17,855 bases of DNA. Source: an uncultured Neisseria sp. Its GTDB lineage: Bacteria; Pseudomonadota; Gammaproteobacteria; Burkholderiales; Neisseriaceae. Under the pieces are notes generated by a model. The model was given only the letters and a program-made list of their open reading frames with translations, did no database searches and was not told where the DNA came from. A program made the translations under genes and the position numbers. The DNA lies in contig CAKMQH010000135.1 of NCBI GenBank assembly GCA_927911515.1, positions 1 through 17,855 on the forward strand. Reading direction: 5' to 3'. Shown here piece after piece: positions 14,617 through 17,855 of this stretch. Within the stretch, counting starts at the first letter, position 1; every line of letters begins with the position of its first letter.

Positions 14617-14661
14617 AAAGGTCGTCTGAAAACCTGAATTTGGTTTTTTCAGACGACCTTT
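14617..14661. terminator. Inverted uptake-sequence terminator after the carbonic anhydrase gene
   Basis: AAAGGTCGTCTGAAAA (14617-14632) and TTTTCAGACGACCTTT (14646-14661) form a perfect 16-bp stem, 20 bp after the minus-strand cah stop and 64 bp after the plus-strand 66-aa gene. The loop CCTGAATTTGG is nearly the same as in the hairpin at 15693-15740. Confidence 0.8.
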
Positions 14662-14680
14662 TCGTTTACGGCTTTACCGT

Positions 14681-15438
14681 TTATTCGATGACAACGCGCG
14701 CATTAAGCGGCTGGACGGGGCGGTTGTTGTGCGAGCCGACGGCGCGGGTGAATTTCTCTGCTTGCGCTTGATCGATGTGGTCGTAGGTTTTCAGCACCAG
14801 CCATGATACGCCTTCGCTGCACGGCGGCGTGGTCAGCGAACCGGCAAAGCGGTAGTATTTCAGTCGTTTCGGCAGCAGGGTGCTGGCGTCGAAAGCTTTG
14901 TCGAGGTTTACCTTTCCTTCCTTCATCGGCATCACGTTCCATATCGGAGCCAGGCGGTCGTTGGTTTTGCCAGGTTCGTACAATACTGCCAATACTAAAG
15001 GCTGGCGGTTTTCGTCTAAGTGGACGAAGTGGGCTTCCATCGGGAAGGTGCTGCCTTTGATTTGGTTTTCACTGGGGACGTGGAAATGGAATTGTTTCAG
15101 GGTGTAGGTGCGACCGTTTACGCTGAGGGTATTGCCGCCTTCGGGGTAGTTGACTTGGATGGTGTGGCCGTTGTTTTCCACGTCAACTGCGCTTGGTTTG
15201 TAATTGACTTTGATGGCAGGCAGTCTGCCTGAGACGGTTTCGGTGATGTTGACGGGGGATTGGTTTTTGCTGTGGAGCACAAACGGAACTCTTCAGAAAG
15301 CTCGCCCCAGCTTTCGGGGGAGTCGTGTCCGGTGTAACCCCAATGGGTGTGGCTGCCGTGTGCGGCGGCGGAGAATGCTGTGAAGGTGGACAGCAGGAAG
15401 ACAGTCAGACGAGGCAACGTACGGGTCAAGCAGGGCAT
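14681..15438 (-). pseudogene. cah: Alpha-carbonic anhydrase, periplasmic (frameshifted)
   Basis: This zinc enzyme interconverts CO2 and bicarbonate in the periplasm. ATG 15438 follows AAAGGA with a 7-nt gap. The signal peptide is MPCLTRTLPRLTVFLLSTFT plus AFSAAA, cut before HGSHTHWGY. The frame is lost at 15270: adding one G turns CSTAKTNPP into CSTGKNQSPVNITETVSG and gives 252 aa, the length of the N. gonorrhoeae enzyme, to which it is almost identical. Zinc ligands are His118 and His120 (FHFHV) and His137 (EAHFVH), equal to mature 92, 94 and 111 of the gonococcal protein. Cys54 is one of its disulfide cysteines; the partner is in TPPCSEGVSWLVL. The C-terminus NRPVQPLNARVVIE is complete. The break is best explained as a sequencing error. 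Confidence 0.95.
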
Positions 15439-15692
15439 TGCAATATCCTTTCTATAAGGAGGAGGGAAAAAAGCATTGCGGTGCGTGTATAGAATATTGT
15501 TATTTTTTATTAAACCATAGCCATATTAAATCATTAGGTCAAGCCTTCTTTTGCTAATTAATTTAAGGCTATGAAGTTAAAGCGAATTCATTTTTTAAAA
15601 AACGATATTGTCGTTTTAGGAATGGATAATAATTTGAAATAGAAAACTTCCGTTTTTCACACCTGAAAAAATTTAAGGAATGCCGCCTCATG
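15439..15692. other. AT-rich intergenic region with the cah promoter
   Basis: No gene is supported in this part of the 324-bp gap between cah and cysH; a 23-codon frame at 15571-15642 is likely chance. It is clearly more AT-rich than the flanking genes and holds the cah promoter and several A/T runs (for example 15591-15603), which might bend DNA or bind a regulator. Confidence 0.5.
15514..15542 (-). promoter_or_regulatory. Promoter of the carbonic anhydrase gene
   Basis: On the minus strand TTGACC (complement of 15537-15542) and TATGGT (complement of 15514-15519) are separated by 17 bp. The cah start lies about 75 bp downstream. Confidence 0.5.
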
Positions 15693-15740
15693 AAAAAGGT
15701 CGTCTGAAAACCTGAATTTGGTTTTTCAGACGACTTTTTT
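15693..15740. terminator. Inverted uptake-sequence terminator after cysH
   Basis: AAAAAGGTCGTCTGAAAA (15693-15710) and TTTTTCAGACGACTTTTTT (15722-15740) form a long stem, 22 bp after the minus-strand cysH stop, with A/T runs on both sides that give T tails on both strands. The right arm has GACT instead of GACCT. Confidence 0.8.
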
Positions 15741-15762
15741 TATCACTTGCAAGATTCAAGAT

Positions 15763-16494
15763 TTATTTGTGCAACCCGCATTCTTTGCTGTCTTTACTTT
15801 CCCACCACCAGCGTCCTGCACGGATGTCTTCGTCTGCTTTGACGGGGCGGGTGCAGGGTTCGCAGCCTATGCTCGGGTAGCCTTGGAAATACAGGGCGTT
15901 GAGCGGGACGTCGTAGGCTTGCGCGTATGCCCAGACGTCGTTTTCTTCCCAGTCGAAAATGGGGTTGAACTTGGCGATGTTGCGGCTCTGGTCGGTTTCT
16001 TCGAAATCCAGTTCGCTGCGGGTTGCCGATTGGCTGCGGCGTTGTCCGGTCAGCCAGGCGGGGGCGTTTTTTAGGGCGCGGTTGAGCGGCTCGATTTTGC
16101 GGATGTGGCAGCAACGGCGGCGCAGCTCGACGCTGTCGTACATGGCGGTTGCGCCGAATTCCTGTTCAAACTGCCGCGCGCTGTCGGGATTGGGGTGGAA
16201 GACTTCCAGCTCGGTTTGGTAGCGGACGTTGACGGCGGTAATCAGGGCGGCGGTTTCGGGATTGAGCTTGCCGGTGTCGAGGGTGATGATGCGCAGGGGG
16301 AGTTTCAGGCGGCAGATGGCGTCGGTAACGATCATGTCTTCGACGGCAAGGCTGGAGGCGAAAACGGCTTGCGGATAGCGGCGGGTGATGTGTTTGAGAC
16401 GGCTCTCGAGCGTGGCGGTCAACTCGGGCAGCCGGCGCCGTTCGGCTTCGCCTGTCGTCGGGATGGTCCAAAGCTGGGGACGGAAGAGGGACAT
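15763..16494 (-). CDS. cysH: Phosphoadenylyl/adenylyl-sulfate reductase (4Fe-4S type)
   Basis: It reduces activated sulfate (APS, or PAPS in related enzymes) to sulfite with thioredoxin in assimilatory sulfur metabolism. The start is ATG 16494 (MSLFRPQLWTIPTTGEAERR), with AAGGA ten bases upstream. The 243-aa protein has the nucleotide-binding SSLAVEDM loop (48-54) and LDTGKLNPET. The cysteine pattern CC (128-129) and CEPC (211-214) is the iron-sulfur ligand set of the APS-reductase subgroup. The catalytic Cys239 is in the C-terminal ECGLHK. RCCHIRKIEPL and RSQSATR are the usual substrate-binding motifs. The [4Fe-4S] cysteines argue for APS rather than PAPS as substrate. In other Neisseria cysH belongs to a larger cys operon; here no other cys gene is next to it. 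Confidence 0.93.
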   Translation of the reverse strand: MSLFRPQLWTIPTTGEAERRRLPELTATLESRLKHITRRYPQAVFASSLAVEDMIVTDAICRLKLPLRIITLDTGKLNPETAALITAVNVRYQTELEVFHPNPDSARQFEQEFGATAMYDSVELRRRCCHIRKIEPLNRALKNAPAWLTGQRRSQSATRSELDFEETDQSRNIAKFNPIFDWEENDVWAYAQAYDVPLNALYFQGYPSIGCEPCTRPVKADEDIRAGRWWWESKDSKECGLHK

Positions 16495-16517
16495 GGTTTG
16501 CTGTTCCTTGATTTTTG

Positions 16518-16557
16518 TTTTCAGACGACCTCTCTTGCGGCAAAGGGTCGTCTGAAA
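16518..16557. repeat. Inverted uptake-sequence pair between dinB and cysH
   Basis: TTTTCAGACGACC (16518-16530) faces GGTCGTCTGAAA (16546-16557) over a 15-nt loop. It lies 24 bp upstream of the cysH start and 65 bp after the dinB stop, so it may terminate dinB. It would then separate the two minus-strand genes. Confidence 0.7.
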
Positions 16558-16621
16558 GTTTGTTCGGAACATTATTGTCGGGCGGTCTCGCGTGAAGGGG
16601 AAAGAATGCTTTTCTATTTCT

Positions 16622-17680
16622 TTATAACCAAAGCGATTGCTGCTGGTCTTTCGGCACGAGGTGGTTGACGCCTATGCCGATCAGTCGGAAAGCGTCTTCG
16701 CGCTGGGGCGGCACTCGCTGCATCAGGGTTTGCGCGGCGCAAAGCAGGGCGTCGATGTCGGGCAGGACGGAAGAGTAGGTCAGGGAGCGGGTGATGATGC
16801 GGAAATCGTGGGTTTTCAGCTTGAGGGTTACGCCTTTGGCTTCGACGTTTTTGCGCGTGATTTGCTGCCACAGGTCCTCGGCAAGGTGGGGCAAGTGTCC
16901 GGCTGCCTGTTCGAGCGAAAGGTCTTCGGGCAGGGTAATTTCGGTGGAGATTTGGAGGCGTTCGCGTTCGGCTTTGACGGGGCGTTCGTCCGTACCGCGC
17001 GCCAAATCATAGAGGCGGTAGCCGTAGCGTCCGAAATGGTTTAAAAGTTCGCCGCGCTCGAAACGACGCAAATCACCCGCCGTCTGCATTCCCAGCGACT
17101 GCATTTTTTTCAGCGTGACCTTGCCCACGCCGGGGATTTTGCCCAAAGGCAGGGTTTCCAAAAAAGCCATGATTTTGTGTGGAGGCAGGACGAACTGTCC
17201 GTTTGGCTTGCGCCAGTCCGACGCGATTTTCGCTAGAAATTTGTTCGGCGCGATGCCTGCGGAGGCAGTCAGACCGGTTTCTGCAAAAATGGCGGCGCGG
17301 ATTTCTTTGGCGACTTCGCTGGCGTAGGGGATGTTTTTGAAATTATGGGTCACGTCAAGATAGGCTTCGTCCAGCGACAAGGGTTCGATTAAATCAGTAT
17401 AGTGCCTGAATACGGCGTGAATCTGCGCGGAAACCTGACGGTACAAATCGAAATGCGGCGGCACATACACCGCTTGCGGACACAGCCTTTTCGCCGTCGC
17501 CACCGACATCGCGGAATGCAGTCCGAACTGCCGCGCCTCATACGATGCGGCGCAAATCACCGAACGCGCGCCCTCCCACGCGACGACCACGGGCAGCCCT
17601 TTCAAATGCGGCTGCTCGCGCAGTTCTACCGATGCGTAGAACGCGTCCATGTCGATATGGATGATTTTGCGCTGGGACAT
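16622..17680 (-). CDS. dinB: DNA polymerase IV
   Basis: A 352-aa Y-family translesion polymerase, error-prone and acting on damaged or stalled templates. The start is ATG 17680 (MSQRKIIHIDMDAFYASVEL); the open frame upstream to 17848 runs through uptake sequences and a terminator and is rejected. The Shine-Dalgarno signal before 17680 is weak. Catalytic metal ligands are Asp10 (IDMDAFY) and Asp104-Glu105 (LSLDEAYLD), with Phe14 next to Tyr15 at the steric-gate site. The fingers and palm have AASYEARQFGLHSAMS, LTASAGIAPNKFLAKIASDW and the helix-hairpin-helix IPGVGKVTLKKMQSLG. The little-finger domain starts near VKAERERLQIST. The C-terminal QQQSLWL resembles a beta-clamp-binding motif. All domains are intact. 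Many Neisseria have dinB but no LexA-type SOS system, so damage induction should not be assumed. Confidence 0.96.
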   Translation of the reverse strand: MSQRKIIHIDMDAFYASVELREQPHLKGLPVVVAWEGARSVICAASYEARQFGLHSAMSVATAKRLCPQAVYVPPHFDLYRQVSAQIHAVFRHYTDLIEPLSLDEAYLDVTHNFKNIPYASEVAKEIRAAIFAETGLTASAGIAPNKFLAKIASDWRKPNGQFVLPPHKIMAFLETLPLGKIPGVGKVTLKKMQSLGMQTAGDLRRFERGELLNHFGRYGYRLYDLARGTDERPVKAERERLQISTEITLPEDLSLEQAAGHLPHLAEDLWQQITRKNVEAKGVTLKLKTHDFRIITRSLTYSSVLPDIDALLCAAQTLMQRVPPQREDAFRLIGIGVNHLVPKDQQQSLWL

Positions 17681-17736
17681 TGAAGATGGTTGTGAAGAAA
17701 AAAGAGACGGGTATTTTAGCGGAAAACGATAGGGGA

Positions 17737-17771
17737 AGGTCGTCTGAAACGGCATTTGGTTTTCAGACGAC
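17737..17771. repeat. Inverted uptake-sequence pair upstream of dinB
   Basis: AGGTCGTCTGAAA (17737-17749) faces TTTTCAGACGAC (17760-17771). The right copy lacks the final CCT (GACGACGG). It lies about 57 bp upstream of the dinB start, in the promoter or leader region rather than after the gene. Confidence 0.75.
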
Positions 17772-17810
17772 GGCGGATTCGCATTTGAAGTGCAACTTTC
17801 CATAACAGAA

Positions 17811-17843
17811 AAAGGCCAGTATGCGGTAGCATACGGCCTTTCC
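17811..17843 (-). terminator. Intrinsic terminator of a minus-strand gene beyond the right edge
   Basis: AAAGGCC-A-GTATGC (17811-17824) pairs with GCATAC-GGCCTTT (17830-17843 region) with one bulged A and a short loop. On the minus strand the stem is followed by five T (the A run at 17809-17813), a typical intrinsic terminator. The next gene to the right therefore probably runs on the minus strand and ends just past 17855. Confidence 0.65.
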
Positions 17844-17855
17844 TGCAAGAAAGAT

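Noticed and set aside
15571..15642. A 23-codon frame (MKLKRIHFLKND...) in the cah-cysH gap
   Set aside because: It is too short, AT-driven and has no convincing ribosome binding site or family similarity.
17681..17848. Long N-terminal extension of DNA polymerase IV (56 extra codons)
   Set aside because: The extension crosses an inverted uptake pair and a terminator and is not protein-like; MSQRKIIHIDMDAFY is the normal start.
1..17855. CRISPR arrays, tRNA, rRNA or riboswitches
   Set aside because: No regularly spaced direct repeats and no recognisable RNA gene were seen. The many short repeats are uptake sequences and dRS3 elements.

Overview
The window is chromosomal DNA from a Neisseria species. 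It carries many copies of the 12-mer AGGTCGTCTGAA, often as inverted pairs after genes. This is the AG-mucDUS dialect of the neisserial DNA uptake sequence, known from the N. mucosa / N. sicca group. Two dRS3-type repeats (ATTCCC...GGGAAT) and an alpha-carbonic anhydrase nearly identical to the gonococcal enzyme agree with this. Species rank is an inference.

Layout. 1-1005: the 3' part of a PD-(D/E)XK nuclease gene (minus strand) butts against the 3' part of an IS5-family transposase. 1060-3340: a small phosphatase-like gene and a 71-aa basic hypothetical gene, both frameshifted, then rarA. 3388-5030: a dRS3-bounded repeat that supplies the C-terminus of an AT-rich, multi-membrane-segment gene of unknown function. 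5109-8700: a core block with a small lipoprotein, thrC, a ferredoxin-NADP reductase (fpr, frameshifted) and a DUF1841 gene. 8843-12238: an AT-rich accessory island of six small genes, including a Sel1-repeat protein and a SUKH/SMI1-KNR4-like protein. It looks like an orphan immunity-gene cluster with no toxin in view. 12526-14553: an OFA-family MFS transporter and one or two very small genes. 14617-17843: alpha-carbonic anhydrase (frameshifted), cysH and dinB, each bounded by inverted uptake sequences.

The genes do not form one pathway. Most core genes are single transcription units, each closed by an inverted uptake-sequence hairpin that probably also acts as a terminator. The metabolic themes are threonine synthesis (thrC), NADPH/ferredoxin redox (fpr), sulfate reduction (cysH), periplasmic CO2 hydration (carbonic anhydrase), and DNA damage and replication stress (rarA, dinB).

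A strong pattern cuts across the window: about ten single-base reading-frame breaks, mostly in homopolymers, interrupt otherwise well-conserved genes. Restoring one base rebuilds full-length proteins of the expected family size (fpr 258 aa, carbonic anhydrase 252 aa, phosphatase-like 108 aa). I read most of them as sequencing or assembly errors rather than biology, so several genes below are described as the reconstructed product. No tRNA, rRNA or CRISPR array was seen.
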